In this document: piece by piece, positions 24,058-32,796 of the stretch | Layout of the letters: the number at the start of each line of letters is the position of its first letter | How positions within the stretch are numbered: the first letter of the stretch is position 1 | Origin: Bacteroidota bacterium | GTDB lineage: Bacteria > Bacteroidota > Bacteroidia > NS11-12g > UBA955 | DNA length: 33,490 nt | Assembly (NCBI GenBank): GCA_016787485.1 | Contig: JAEUUL010000017.1 | Span: 1 to 33,490, forward strand | Direction: 5' to 3' | Notes under the pieces: generated by a model | The model's database searches: none | Seen by the model: the letters and a program-made list of their open reading frames with translations, nothing else | Told to the model about the DNA's origin: nothing | Made by a program: the position numbers and the translations under genes

Positions 24058-24720
24058 GTGCGGAGTTTGGGCAGACAGATACAAGGGATGTTGAAGGCAG
24101 AACTTGCCATGGACATACGCAAACCTGCAGTGCTTGGTGCCGGTGGATTGCAGTTGCTGGCCACAGGCTTGCTCTGTTATCTGGGAAACCCTCTCATACA
24201 GCCCAAAGTCTGGAACAGCCTGTACTGGATAAGTATGATTTTTGTAACCCTGCAGGTGGTGGGAAAAAGCTTTATGCAGGTAAACCGGGGACGGTGGATT
24301 TATCTGAACCAACTTGCCTCTCCCCTTGCTGTGATTTTTGCCAAAACCCTTTACGGCTGGCTTCTGATGATATTGCTGGGACTTGCCAATCTGTTGGTCT
24401 TTGCTGTGCTAATGGACTTTCCGGTGGCACACAGCACAGTATATATAGGAGCAGTTGTTCTTTCTTCCATGGGGATTAGCACGGTTTTCACCCTTATTTC
24501 AGCCATTGCGGGCAAAACCACTCAGCCCGGGTTTATGCTGCCTGTGATGAGTCTGCCTGTGGTTCTGCCTATAGTGCTTGTGGGTATCAAAGGCAGTGTA
24601 AAATGCCTGAATCCTGTTCTTGTGAGTTCCGTGTACACAGATTTACTGTTGTTGGCGGCACTCACGCTTTTGGTGCTCGTTCTCACCGCGGTGCTGTTCA
24701 CACCCCTTTGGCGGGAATAA
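24058..24720 (+). CDS. ccmB: CcmB-like cytochrome c biogenesis ABC transporter permease
   Basis: CcmB is the membrane subunit of the CcmABCD system, which releases haem-loaded CcmE for c-type cytochrome assembly. The 220-residue protein has six hydrophobic segments. Its motif VGKSFMQVNRGRWIYLNQLASPLAVIFAKTLY (about 67-98) matches the Bacteroidota CcmB pattern as I recall it, and it ends TPLWRE. The start is a GTG at 24058. An in-frame ATG at 24088 leaves only a few residues before the conserved N-terminal helix, so I prefer the GTG. No ccmA or ccmC is adjacent. It is divergent from the TerB-like gene and convergent with the protease gene, with a terminator between. Confidence 0.83.
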   Translation: MRSLGRQIQGMLKAELAMDIRKPAVLGAGGLQLLATGLLCYLGNPLIQPKVWNSLYWISMIFVTLQVVGKSFMQVNRGRWIYLNQLASPLAVIFAKTLYGWLLMILLGLANLLVFAVLMDFPVAHSTVYIGAVVLSSMGISTVFTLISAIAGKTTQPGFMLPVMSLPVVLPIVLVGIKGSVKCLNPVLVSSVYTDLLLLAALTLLVLVLTAVLFTPLWRE

Positions 24721-24725
24721 CAAAA

Positions 24726-24748
24726 CAGGGAGCCTTATGAGCTCCCTG
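24726..24748. terminator. Terminator between convergent ccmB-like and protease genes
   Basis: CAGGGAGC (24726-24733) pairs perfectly with GCTCCCTG (24741-24748) around a 7-nt loop. On the minus strand TTTT follows, so it works best for the protease gene. On the plus strand the T-run is poor. Confidence 0.7.
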
Positions 24749-24769
24749 CTATATTCTGATTGAATCGGG

Positions 24770-26881
24770 TTACCTGATTAAATCCTGCATAAGCATGATA
24801 CTTTGGTCAAGGGCTGCGTCCTTCTGGTACATTTTCAACCACTCTTTGCGCTGGGCTTCGCGGGTAGCATCGCCTTTCACAGCATCCAAATCGGACTGAA
24901 GGGGTACCAAACTGGTAATGACAGAAGCATAGGCGCTGTCTGACCAGCTTTTTTCCTGCTCTTTCAATTGTTTCTGCTGTGAAGTATAGCCCTGCAGACT
25001 CAGGCTGTAAGTATAGCTGTCACGCATCTTTTTCAGATTGCGGGCGCGCTGTTTCACTTTGCTGTAGTGGTCTGATGCATCAACCCGGGCCTGAGCCGCC
25101 TTGATGGCAGAACCCATTTTACCGCTGAACGCGCCAGTATACACATTGTATTTGGCAGGATTTATTTTATCGTACTCCAGATGGTAGTCCATCTCCTTTT
25201 CACCCTGGTCTATTCCATCATACAGGTCGGGAATAATCACATCGGGAATCACACCGCGCAATTGGGTGGTTCCGCCGTTTATCCGGTAAAATTTCTGTAT
25301 GGTCACCTTCAACTGACCGTAACCTTTTGGGAACACAGTGCTGCTGCCTCCGCCAATGGGCACAAAGGTCTGCACGGTGCCTTTTCCAAAAGTACTGCTG
25401 GTACCCACGATCACTGCACGCTTATAGTCCTGCAGTGCAGCAGCGAGAATTTCACTGGCTGAAGCGCTGTAAGTATTCGTCATCACCACCATGGGGCCAT
25501 CATACACCAACGATGGATCGGGGTCCTGGCCTTCGCGCACACGTCCATCAGGGTCGCGCACCTGCACAATAGGACCGCTGGGAACAAACAGTCCACCCAT
25601 ATCAATGGCATCGGCGAGGGAGCCACCGCCATTGTTGCGCAAATCCATGATAATGCCCTGTACCCCGGCTGCTTTCAATTTCTCTATTTCAAATTGTACG
25701 TCTTCACTGCTGTGACGGCCCCTGCCACGTTCACTGAAATCCGCATAAAAACTGGGCAGGTGAATGATACCGATTTTCTTTCCTCCGTATTCTGCCATGG
25801 CACTGCGTGCATAGCTTTCTTCTATCACCACCACATCCCGCACAATGGGTATCACTTTCAGGGTGCCATCGGGTTTCTTAACGGTAAGGCGCACTTCGGT
25901 GCCTTTCTTGCCACGTATAAGCTGAATGGCGTCATCCAGTTTCATGTCTACCACATCCACAGGATCTGCTGCGCCCTGGGCCACTTTTACAATCAGATCA
26001 CCGGCTTTCAGTTCGCCCTGCTTATAGCTGGCGCTGCCAGGCACAATGCGTTCCACTTTGATATAGCCATCGCGTTCTGTAAGTGTGGCACCTATCCCTT
26101 CCAGCTTACCAGTCATACTGATGTCAAAGTTGGCCTTATCTTCCGGTGGGAAATAATTGGTATGCGGATCATACACCTCGGCAACACAGTTGATGTAAAA
26201 AGCAATCTGGTCCCGGCGGTCCATTTTGCGCCAGCGTTTAAACCAGTCTGTGCAGAATTTACGGGTCTCAGCGCGGGACTTCACTTCCAGCGTATCAAAA
26301 GGTTGCTCCTTAATGGGATTGCCCGTTGAGTCTTTTTCTGTACTGCGGTTTTTCTGTTGTTCGGTTTTGCGGTACAGGCGGTCTACGGTCTGGTACTGCA
26401 ACCACCGTTTCCAGTCGGCTTTCAGCGCAGTGAGGTCCGGCTGGTATTTTTCGACTTTATCCGCTACTGTGTAGGTCGCAGTGGTATTATAGTCAAATGG
26501 TTTGTCCAGGGTCTCATTGATATGAGACTCCAGGTAGCCCAATCGCCCCATGAGGAGACTCCAGGCAGAATCAAAGAAGTCGAACCGGCCGGATTTGATC
26601 TGGTCGTCCAGGCTGGTTTTGTACTTTTCCAGCCGGGCCACATCTTTGGCTGTGAAAAACCGCTTGTCGTTGTCCAGTTTGTCCATCACATTGGCATACA
26701 CCTTCTTGCTGAATTCATCATTCAGTTTTGCCGGGTTATAATGTTGATCTCGCAGGATATTTGTAACCTTCACCAACAGAGAATCTGCAGATGATATTTT
26801 CTTGCTGCTGCAAAACACAAGAAAGGTAAAAACAAAGGCCAAGGTTGATACCGGAAGCCAAAATCGGGTTCTGTTCGTCAT
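24770..26881 (-). CDS. prc: C-terminal processing (tail-specific) protease, S41 family
   Basis: Tail-specific proteases cut periplasmic proteins near their C-termini with a Ser-Lys dyad. The 703-residue length matches the Prc/Tsp form. It has an N-terminal export or anchor segment (WLPVSTLAFVFTFLVFCSS, lipobox-like but with Phe before the Cys). A long helical region and a PDZ domain follow (about 245-330, including GIGATLTERDGYIKVERIVPG). The catalytic Ser lies in YSASASEI (about 472) and the Lys in TFGKGTVQ (about 497), 25 residues apart as in E. coli Prc. A C-terminal helical domain follows. The gene starts 47 nt after the M49-like gene on the same strand. GGAGG lies 11 nt before the ATG, and a 4-codon mini-frame overlaps the start. 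Confidence 0.93.
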   Translation of the reverse strand: MTNRTRFWLPVSTLAFVFTFLVFCSSKKISSADSLLVKVTNILRDQHYNPAKLNDEFSKKVYANVMDKLDNDKRFFTAKDVARLEKYKTSLDDQIKSGRFDFFDSAWSLLMGRLGYLESHINETLDKPFDYNTTATYTVADKVEKYQPDLTALKADWKRWLQYQTVDRLYRKTEQQKNRSTEKDSTGNPIKEQPFDTLEVKSRAETRKFCTDWFKRWRKMDRRDQIAFYINCVAEVYDPHTNYFPPEDKANFDISMTGKLEGIGATLTERDGYIKVERIVPGSASYKQGELKAGDLIVKVAQGAADPVDVVDMKLDDAIQLIRGKKGTEVRLTVKKPDGTLKVIPIVRDVVVIEESYARSAMAEYGGKKIGIIHLPSFYADFSERGRGRHSSEDVQFEIEKLKAAGVQGIIMDLRNNGGGSLADAIDMGGLFVPSGPIVQVRDPDGRVREGQDPDPSLVYDGPMVVMTNTYSASASEILAAALQDYKRAVIVGTSSTFGKGTVQTFVPIGGGSSTVFPKGYGQLKVTIQKFYRINGGTTQLRGVIPDVIIPDLYDGIDQGEKEMDYHLEYDKINPAKYNVYTGAFSGKMGSAIKAAQARVDASDHYSKVKQRARNLKKMRDSYTYSLSLQGYTSQQKQLKEQEKSWSDSAYASVITSLVPLQSDLDAVKGDATREAQRKEWLKMYQKDAALDQSIMLMQDLIR

Positions 26882-26928
26882 ATGTTGTTCATTCCTCCAG
26901 CTGCCTGCAGGTAAAAAGGTTTCTTCAA

Positions 26929-28701
26929 TTATTTCAATCCCAGCACATCCACACCTTGTTCGAAAACCAGGTCTACAGGTACACCGGCTTTTTCTATCTT
27001 TTTCAAATCATCAGCCAGCGGGCTCGCCACCACTGCTTTGGAAGCCAGCAGTGATTTCACTCCATCTGCATTGCCATCGCCCTGCAGCATCAGCAGCTGA
27101 CCGGCCAGTTCCTTAATCACTCCGCGCATTGCAGCAACATCTACCTTATAGAATCCATTGCTCTGGCGTTTCACGGCGCCCTTGTCAAGCAGTGTGTTGA
27201 AGGTGATCATGTTTGCTGAACCGTGTGCATTGCCGGCACCAAAACGTACCGACCTGAAAACACTGGCCACAAAGGTTACATAGTAGTCATCCAGTTTGCC
27301 GGTAAGTTCACCTTTGTCATACAATTGGGTAACCATGTACAGACCCAGCACATCGGCCTTGCATTCTTCAATGGCACTGTATCCTGCTCCCAGTGCTTCA
27401 CGCACTGTGCCTTTGCCATTGATGGTGTTTTTGATACCCAATCCATGGGCCACTTCATGAAACATCACATTGCTGAAAAACGCATCGAAAGTGATGTTTG
27501 CCAGTTGTTTGGGCTCTATAAGCAGTTTAGAAATGGGCACCACCATGTTGTCGAACTTGGCTTTCATCACATTTTTCAATTGTGAACGACGGGTACCGAT
27601 TTCCTGCTGCAGTCCCTCGTCATTGGGCAGATTCACTGCAATGGTTTTGGAACCGGCATTGCAATCTCCGGCATAATACACCACATCAAATACAGCCAGT
27701 TGATTTCCTGCTTTTATGCTGCCTTCCGGTGGACCTGGTGGGGGAATGTTGATTTCTATACCCCGTTCCGGATTATTCGGATCGGTGGGAGGCATCGGGG
27801 GCACTTCACCATTCCCCGCTGGCATGGCTGGCGGGGTGGCTCCGGGCAATTCAGGCTTATACTCTTTGGCCACAGGCAACTCACGCTGCAACTCGGGCAG
27901 ATATTTCACGTATTTCTCCAGTTTTGCACCCCATTCCTTGTCGCGGATCAGCACATACCCCTCAAAAGCTGTTTTTTGACCATTCAGTTTGTCTTCATAA
28001 TTCTCAATGGGACCCAATATCAGGTCAATGGAATTGTCTTTCAGCCCCAGCCAAAGCCGGTCACTCATATTGTATTCATTCTGCATGAGACCGGCCGCGC
28101 GCATTTGCAGAAACTGAGCCAGAGCAGGGTCTGCAGACATGAGGATTTCTGCTGCTTTGTTCAAAAGGAGCTGCATTTCCCACAATTCTTTGGCGTAAGC
28201 TTCGCTGTATGGGATCACCCTAACCTCTTTGTCCCCGACACGCTGAAGCACTGTGTACTGGTTTGCTTTATCCGGCATGGGCAGATTGTCATATTCTTCT
28301 TTGGTCATATCCGCGGGGTAGAAATTGGCGCCCAGCGGCTTGGGTCCCACCCCTTCAACAAAGGGTTTGTCATTGTTCATGCGGTCCCAGGGGCCGTAGT
28401 TGATTTCCAGATATTTTTTCAGTTCCGGGTCTTTGGCCAGTTTCAATAAGGAATCTTTGTCCCCATAAGCCTGTTTCCAGAATATACGGTCGGCAATCGC
28501 TGTTGCCTCAATCATCAGTTTCAGGGCTTTGGCCTCTTCCGGTTTCAATTTTGTCACATCAGCCGTAAGGCGTATGGTTTTGTAGGAAGCCAAACTCTGG
28601 GTAAGCGGAAAACCGGACACCGGTTTCAACTGAGCTCTGGCTGGCAGTGCGGCAGTAACCGCAAGCAGTAAAGGTAAAATCCGTTGCATGTACGTCTGCA
28701 T
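26929..28701 (-). CDS. Secreted zinc metallopeptidase related to M49 (dipeptidyl-peptidase III-like)
   Basis: A signal peptide (MQTYMQRILPLLLAVTAALPARAQ) is followed by about 565 residues. The zinc site reads HEVAHGLGIKNTINGKGTV (His-Glu at about 413) and, about 30 residues on, EECKADVLGLYM, whose Glu would be the third ligand. From memory this pair marks a bacterial branch related to peptidase M49. A Pro-rich insert (PPMPPTDPNNP, then IPPPGPPEG, about 300-335) interrupts the middle. Classical DPP III has HELLGH, with an extra residue, so peptidase type and substrate are uncertain. I chose the ATG at 28701; the ATG at 28689 is also reasonable. An upstream start at 28770 would add residues before the signal peptide. 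It may be co-transcribed with the protease gene downstream. Confidence 0.72.
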   Translation of the reverse strand: MQTYMQRILPLLLAVTAALPARAQLKPVSGFPLTQSLASYKTIRLTADVTKLKPEEAKALKLMIEATAIADRIFWKQAYGDKDSLLKLAKDPELKKYLEINYGPWDRMNNDKPFVEGVGPKPLGANFYPADMTKEEYDNLPMPDKANQYTVLQRVGDKEVRVIPYSEAYAKELWEMQLLLNKAAEILMSADPALAQFLQMRAAGLMQNEYNMSDRLWLGLKDNSIDLILGPIENYEDKLNGQKTAFEGYVLIRDKEWGAKLEKYVKYLPELQRELPVAKEYKPELPGATPPAMPAGNGEVPPMPPTDPNNPERGIEINIPPPGPPEGSIKAGNQLAVFDVVYYAGDCNAGSKTIAVNLPNDEGLQQEIGTRRSQLKNVMKAKFDNMVVPISKLLIEPKQLANITFDAFFSNVMFHEVAHGLGIKNTINGKGTVREALGAGYSAIEECKADVLGLYMVTQLYDKGELTGKLDDYYVTFVASVFRSVRFGAGNAHGSANMITFNTLLDKGAVKRQSNGFYKVDVAAMRGVIKELAGQLLMLQGDGNADGVKSLLASKAVVASPLADDLKKIEKAGVPVDLVFEQGVDVLGLK

Positions 28702-28715
28702 ATTCAACAATCGTG

Positions 28716-28723
28716 CAAATTTA
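28716..28723 (-). promoter_or_regulatory. Bacteroidota -7 box for the M49-like gene (TAAATTTG)
   Basis: An exact TAnnTTTG lies 14 nt upstream of the ATG at 28701 and 26 nt upstream of the one at 28689. The -33 region is poor (TGTG with an 18-nt spacer). Its position argues against the longer reading frame from 28770. Confidence 0.45.
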
Positions 28724-28842
28724 TGCGTATGCAGATACCAACACAGTCCGGAGCATGTAAATTGTGCCAAAACCGACCAATAACAAAGAAATACAGACCA
28801 ACAGGAAACGAATGCAGAATTGGTTTGTTGTAATTTGCAGCA

Positions 28843-29850
28843 ATGGACGCTTTGGGGCTTGAACTAACCAATGACATTCCTGTGATAAACACAGAAATGC
28901 ACAGCGGGTTGTTCACCCGGTTTCCCAACTATTCCGGAGAGGTTGCATTCGGAGGAAGAGCCTACCCAATGTCCTGGCTTGAACTGAGTCGCCCTACAGG
29001 CAAATACATCGCACGGTTTCCTCTGTATGTACTCAATGCGTTTATTCGCAGACACAGCATATGTGTGGCAGGTAATGCCTGTGCCCCGGGTTTTGTGCTG
29101 CCGCTGCCCGATGCAACACAAGGCATGGAGCAGTTTCAGTTCGATGAAAGGGAACACTGTGGCACGCTTATCCTCAATGTGCCGGGCATCCCCATCTTAA
29201 AGGATGCCATTGTTTTTCAGGCACATCCGTTCATGAAATTGAATATCCACAGCCAATGGGAGAATCTGGAACAATATCTGGGTGCCATGCACAGCAAATA
29301 CAGGGTGCGCGCAAGAAAAGCACTTCAATGCAGTGGACACCTGCAAACACAATCCTTTTCCGGACAGCAGCTGGATGCCTTATTGTTGTCGCGCTGCGCC
29401 TGGCTGCTGGCAGAAACGCTGCGGAACAAAACCCTTGCGCTGAGCCCGGATCTGGCAGGGATGCTATCGGCTTTCAGAGACACATATAAAGAACGCTTTG
29501 CCATTCATACTTATACTGAAAACGGAGAACTGCGTGGATTTATCAGCACCCTGGAAGATGGCAAACAATTGCATGCCCTGCATCTGGGCTATGATGCTGC
29601 CATAGCCCGTGACACCCATATCTACCAGCGGATGATGTATGACAGGGTGGGGCAAGCCATTGAATCACGGGCTGAAGTGTTGCATCTGGGCCGCACTGCC
29701 ACTGAAATCAAAAGCACACTTGGAGCAGTGCCTGTACCCAACAGTTTTGCAGTCTATGTGCGGAACCCAATGTTGCGTGCCATGGTGGCATGGTGGAAAA
29801 AGCGCTGGTACAAACCCGCAGAATACACGTTGCGGGAGCCGTTTAAATAG
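28843..29850 (+). CDS. FemAB/GNAT-like acyltransferase-fold protein
   Basis: The 335-residue protein has no signal peptide. Its layout resembles FemAB-like or DUF482-type double-GNAT proteins. A conserved central helix reads YRVRARKAL (about 151-159, compare YRSRVRKA-type motifs). Later come ENGELRGFIST (about 226), a strand ALHLGYDAA, a helix YQRMMYDRVGQAI, and LHLGRTATEIKSTLGAVPVP (about 284-303). Members transfer amino acids or acyl groups, but no substrate can be assigned here. It diverges from the M49-like gene across 141 bp and converges on alanine dehydrogenase, with a shared terminator. A TAATTTG just upstream of the ATG is one base short of the -7 consensus. Confidence 0.62.
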   Translation: MDALGLELTNDIPVINTEMHSGLFTRFPNYSGEVAFGGRAYPMSWLELSRPTGKYIARFPLYVLNAFIRRHSICVAGNACAPGFVLPLPDATQGMEQFQFDEREHCGTLILNVPGIPILKDAIVFQAHPFMKLNIHSQWENLEQYLGAMHSKYRVRARKALQCSGHLQTQSFSGQQLDALLLSRCAWLLAETLRNKTLALSPDLAGMLSAFRDTYKERFAIHTYTENGELRGFISTLEDGKQLHALHLGYDAAIARDTHIYQRMMYDRVGQAIESRAEVLHLGRTATEIKSTLGAVPVPNSFAVYVRNPMLRAMVAWWKKRWYKPAEYTLREPFK

Positions 29851-29851
29851 C

Positions 29852-29878
29852 AAAAGCCCCGGGTTCTCCAGGGCTTTT
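29852..29878. terminator. Bidirectional terminator between convergent genes
   Basis: AAAAGCCC (29852-29859) pairs with GGGCTTTT (29871-29878), and the inner GG/CC pairs extend the stem past one mismatch. T-runs on both strands serve the FemAB-like gene and alanine dehydrogenase. Confidence 0.82.
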
Positions 29879-29902
29879 CAAATAGCTATCTTATTTACTG
29901 TA

Positions 29903-31018
29903 TCAGTTCAACACCTCTTCCACCGGAGTATAGGCCAGGTTGAAGGCATCGCTTACACCTTTGTAAACCACTTTTCCATTCACCACATTCAGACCCAGCT
30001 TCAGTTCGTTGCTGGCGCTGCAGGCGGCTTTCCAGCCGTTGTTGGCCAACTGGATGGCGTAAGGCAGAGTGGCATTGGTAAGGGCAAGGGTACTGGTATA
30101 AGGCACTGCGCCTGGCATGTTGGCCACACAGTAGTGAATCACACCGTCAACTACATAGGTAGGTTCAGCGTGGGTTGTGGGTTTGCTCGTTTCAAAGCAA
30201 CCTCCCTGATCAATGGCTACGTCTACAATCACAGAGCCTTTTTTCATGGTAGGCAGCATATCGCGGGTAATCATTTTGGGCGCCTTAGCACCGGGAATCA
30301 GCACGCCACCGATCACCAGGTCTGCGGTTTTTACCGCATTGCGCACATTGTATCCGTTGCTGAACTGGGTTTGCACATTGGCCGGCATGATATCGTCCAA
30401 CTGACGCAGGCGGGGCAGGCTGATATCCATAATGGTCACATGGGCACCCATACCGGCAGCCATCTTCGCCGCCTGAGTTCCCACAACACCACCACCCAAC
30501 ACAACGACTTCAGCAGGTTTCACACCCGGTACGCCACCCAGCAATATGCCGCGGCCTCCCATGGGTTTTTCCAGGTACTTGGCACCTTCCTGCACACTCA
30601 TGCGGCCGGCAACCTCACTCATAGGCACCAGCAGGGGCAAACTACGGTCGGCTTTCTCAACGGTTTCATAGGCCAGGCAAACCGCATTGCTTTTAATCAT
30701 AGCATGGGTAAGGGGCTCATGACTGGCAAAGTGGAAATAGGTAAACAACAGTTGGTTGGGCTTAATCAGGCTATACTCACTTTCAATCGGCTCCTTTACC
30801 TTGATGATCATTTCGGCAATGGCATACACTTCTTCGATGGTGGCCAGCATGCGGGCTCCGGCTTCCACATATTCTGTATCGTCAAAACCGCTGCCAATTC
30901 CGGCACCAGCCTGTACATACAGGGTATGGCCATTTCTAACCAATTCGCTTACACCTGCGGGCGTAACGGCCACGCGGTTTTCATTGTTTTTGATTTCTTT
31001 GGGTACTCCGATGATCAT
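29903..31018 (-). CDS. ald: Alanine dehydrogenase
   Basis: The enzyme converts L-alanine, NAD and water to pyruvate, ammonia and NADH. The 371-residue length is typical. It starts MIIGVPKEIKNNENRVAVTP, with the substrate-binding Arg in NRVAVTP. KVKEPIESEY (about 74) carries the catalytic Lys. HFASHEPLTHAMI contains the catalytic His. The NAD-binding loop is VVLGGGVVGTQAAKMAAGMGA (about 172-192), followed by DISLPRLRQLDD. DVAIDQGGCFETSKPTTH is also characteristic. It has its own promoter and a shared terminator, so it is probably a single-gene unit. Confidence 0.96.
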   Translation of the reverse strand: MIIGVPKEIKNNENRVAVTPAGVSELVRNGHTLYVQAGAGIGSGFDDTEYVEAGARMLATIEEVYAIAEMIIKVKEPIESEYSLIKPNQLLFTYFHFASHEPLTHAMIKSNAVCLAYETVEKADRSLPLLVPMSEVAGRMSVQEGAKYLEKPMGGRGILLGGVPGVKPAEVVVLGGGVVGTQAAKMAAGMGAHVTIMDISLPRLRQLDDIMPANVQTQFSNGYNVRNAVKTADLVIGGVLIPGAKAPKMITRDMLPTMKKGSVIVDVAIDQGGCFETSKPTTHAEPTYVVDGVIHYCVANMPGAVPYTSTLALTNATLPYAIQLANNGWKAACSASNELKLGLNVVNGKVVYKGVSDAFNLAYTPVEEVLN

Positions 31019-31034
31019 GGGTTCAAATTTGCCG

Positions 31035-31066
31035 CAAAGATAGGCGCGGTATTACCAATTGCCAAC
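31035..31066 (-). promoter_or_regulatory. Bacteroidota-type promoter of alanine dehydrogenase
   Basis: GTTG (31066-31063), a 20-nt spacer, then an exact TAnnTTTG, TATCTTTG (31042-31035). This is one mismatch from the full consensus. The predicted leader before the ATG at 31018 is about 10 nt. Confidence 0.6.
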
Positions 31067-31093
31067 CTGTTGAAAAAGGACGATATTCGCGGC

Positions 31094-31453
31094 ATGATTG
31101 GGGTTTCCTCCCGGCGCCTGGCGCTGAATCTTTCCTGGTTTATGCTGTGTTTGGGAGGCATTTCCCTGTTTGAAAAAGGCGCATGGGCATTTGCAGGTGC
31201 CTTATTGCTTATCGCGGGTCTCGCTATTTTGGGCTATACAGCTTACACCGAATACCTGAAAAAAGAAATTTCCATTTCCGGCAAGCTCCCCATGCTTACC
31301 GCTGCTGTTGCCCTTATTGGGCTCGCTGCCCTGGAGGCTTTGTTCCGCCGCTGGGAACTTGCCATCATTTTTATGTTTGCCGCCGCCTTTGTTTGGTATG
31401 TGCAGCGCAACCTGCCCCAGACCGCGCCCAAAAAAGCCGGGCGCAAAGGCTGA
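31094..31453 (+). CDS. Small membrane protein of unknown function
   Basis: A 119-residue frame starts at the ATG at 31094 and ends at a TGA at 31453. It has about four hydrophobic segments: LNLSWFMLCLGGISLF, AFAGALLLIAGLAILGYTAY, PMLTAAVALIGLAALEALF and ELAIIFMFAAAFVWYV. It ends with a basic tail (KKAGRKG), as expected for a small inner-membrane protein. A longer in-phase frame extends upstream antisense to ald but has no membrane character there. A TTG start near 31071 is possible. It diverges from ald and lies 46 nt upstream of pepT. I do not recognise a family. Confidence 0.55.
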   Translation: MIGVSSRRLALNLSWFMLCLGGISLFEKGAWAFAGALLLIAGLAILGYTAYTEYLKKEISISGKLPMLTAAVALIGLAALEALFRRWELAIIFMFAAAFVWYVQRNLPQTAPKKAGRKG

Positions 31454-31499
31454 GTATTGCGTTGGCGCTTACGCCGGCAGTTCGTAGTTTTGAACCCTC

Positions 31500-32741
31500 A
31501 TGTTCCACAAAGACGCCATCATACAGCGCTTCAGCACCTACGCGCAGATAGACACACAAAGTGACCCCGATTCCCCCACCTGCCCCAGCACCGAAAAACA
31601 GAAAAACCTGGGCCGCCTTTTGGAACAGGAACTGAAGGACATGGGCCTGCAGTCTGTGGAAATGGACGAAAACGGCTACGTGTATGCCACCCTGCCTTCC
31701 AATTCGGCGAAAACTGTACCGGTGGTATTCTTCTGCAGCCATATGGATACCTCACCCGACTGCAGCGGGACCCATGTGAAACCCGTGGTGCACAGCAACT
31801 ACGATGGCCGGGATCTGGTGCTGCCCGCCGACCCCACGCAGGTCATCCGCATGGCGGAACATCCCGACCTGGCGGGGCAAATGGGCAATGACATCATTAC
31901 CGCAGACGGCACCACCCTGCTGGGGGCCGACAACAAAGCCGGTATTGCAGCCATCATGGAAGCCTTTCAGTACCTGGTGAAGCACCCTGAAATCCCGCAC
32001 GGAGAGCTGCGTGTGTTGTTTACACCGGATGAAGAAATCGGGCGGGGTGTAGACAAGGTGAACCTGCAAAAAGTAAATGCCTACTGCGGCTATACCCTGG
32101 ACGGGGAAACCCTGGGCACCATAGAAGGCGAAACATTCTCCGCCGACGGGGTAACCCTTACTCTGCACGGAGTAAGCACCCACCCCGGATTTGGCAAGGG
32201 CAAGCTGGAAAACAGCATGAAAATCGGAGCAGATATTCTGGCAGCGCTGCCCAAAGACACCCTGTCACCAGAGACCACTGAGGGGAAAGAGGGTTTTGTC
32301 CACCCGGTGAGCATCAGCGGACTGCTGGAAAAAACCGTGGTAAAGTTCATCATCCGCGATTTTACTGTGGACCGGCTGCATGCCCATGAAGCCTATCTGG
32401 AATCTGTGGTGAAGCAGGCCATAGCCCGTTATCCGCATTCTACCTACACGTTCGAGGTACAGGAACAATACCGGAATATGAAAGAAGTGCTGGACAAACA
32501 CCCCGAGGTTACAGCCCATGCCGTGGAAGCCATGAAACGGGCCGGCATGAACCCTGAACCCCGCAGCATACGCGGTGGAACAGACGGCTCCCGCCTGTCA
32601 TTCATGGGACTGCCCTGCCCCAACCTCTTTGCCGGCGAACATGCCTTTCACAGCAAGCTGGAATGGGTGAGTGCCCAGGACATGATGAAAGCCGCCGAAA
32701 CCGTGGTGCACCTGGCACAGGTTTGGGAAGAAAGGGCGTGA
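31500..32741 (+). CDS. pepT: Peptidase T (aminotripeptidase)
   Basis: PepT is a cytoplasmic dizinc M20 peptidase that removes N-terminal residues from tripeptides. The 413-residue protein has the metal-site motifs of the family: SHMDTSPD (about 80-87), GADNKAGIAAI with the bridging Asp (about 142), PDEEIGRG (about 176-183, catalytic and ligand Glu), a Asp in YTLDGETLG, and GGTDGSRLSFMGLPCPN with HAFHSKLEW near the C-terminus. The start MFHKDAIIQRFSTYAQIDTQSD matches the family. By eye the gene looks more GC-rich than its neighbours. It converges on the T9SS protein gene, and the 55-nt gap holds only a weak AT-rich inverted repeat (32742-32749 and 32773-32780). Confidence 0.96.
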   Translation: MFHKDAIIQRFSTYAQIDTQSDPDSPTCPSTEKQKNLGRLLEQELKDMGLQSVEMDENGYVYATLPSNSAKTVPVVFFCSHMDTSPDCSGTHVKPVVHSNYDGRDLVLPADPTQVIRMAEHPDLAGQMGNDIITADGTTLLGADNKAGIAAIMEAFQYLVKHPEIPHGELRVLFTPDEEIGRGVDKVNLQKVNAYCGYTLDGETLGTIEGETFSADGVTLTLHGVSTHPGFGKGKLENSMKIGADILAALPKDTLSPETTEGKEGFVHPVSISGLLEKTVVKFIIRDFTVDRLHAHEAYLESVVKQAIARYPHSTYTFEVQEQYRNMKEVLDKHPEVTAHAVEAMKRAGMNPEPRSIRGGTDGSRLSFMGLPCPNLFAGEHAFHSKLEWVSAQDMMKAAETVVHLAQVWEERA

Positions 32742-32796
32742 AGAAAATATTCGCACCTAAGGGTTTATTTTTTATTTTCTAATAAAGTGTTGAGCA

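Noticed and set aside
24010..24312. Longer N-terminus for the TerB-like gene
   Set aside because: It would cross the palindrome and overlap ccmB, with residues that do not resemble the fold.
28702..28770. Longer N-terminus for the M49-like gene
   Set aside because: It would precede a clear signal peptide and run through an exact TAnnTTTG promoter box.
29639..31093. Upstream part of a 604-codon plus-strand frame
   Set aside because: Antisense to ald and the end of the FemAB-like gene, with no domain. Only the last 119 codons (31094-31453) look coding.
32742..32780. AGAAAATA/TATTTTCT inverted repeat between pepT and the T9SS gene
   Set aside because: AT-only 8-bp arms with a 23-nt loop and no following T-run; not a convincing terminator.
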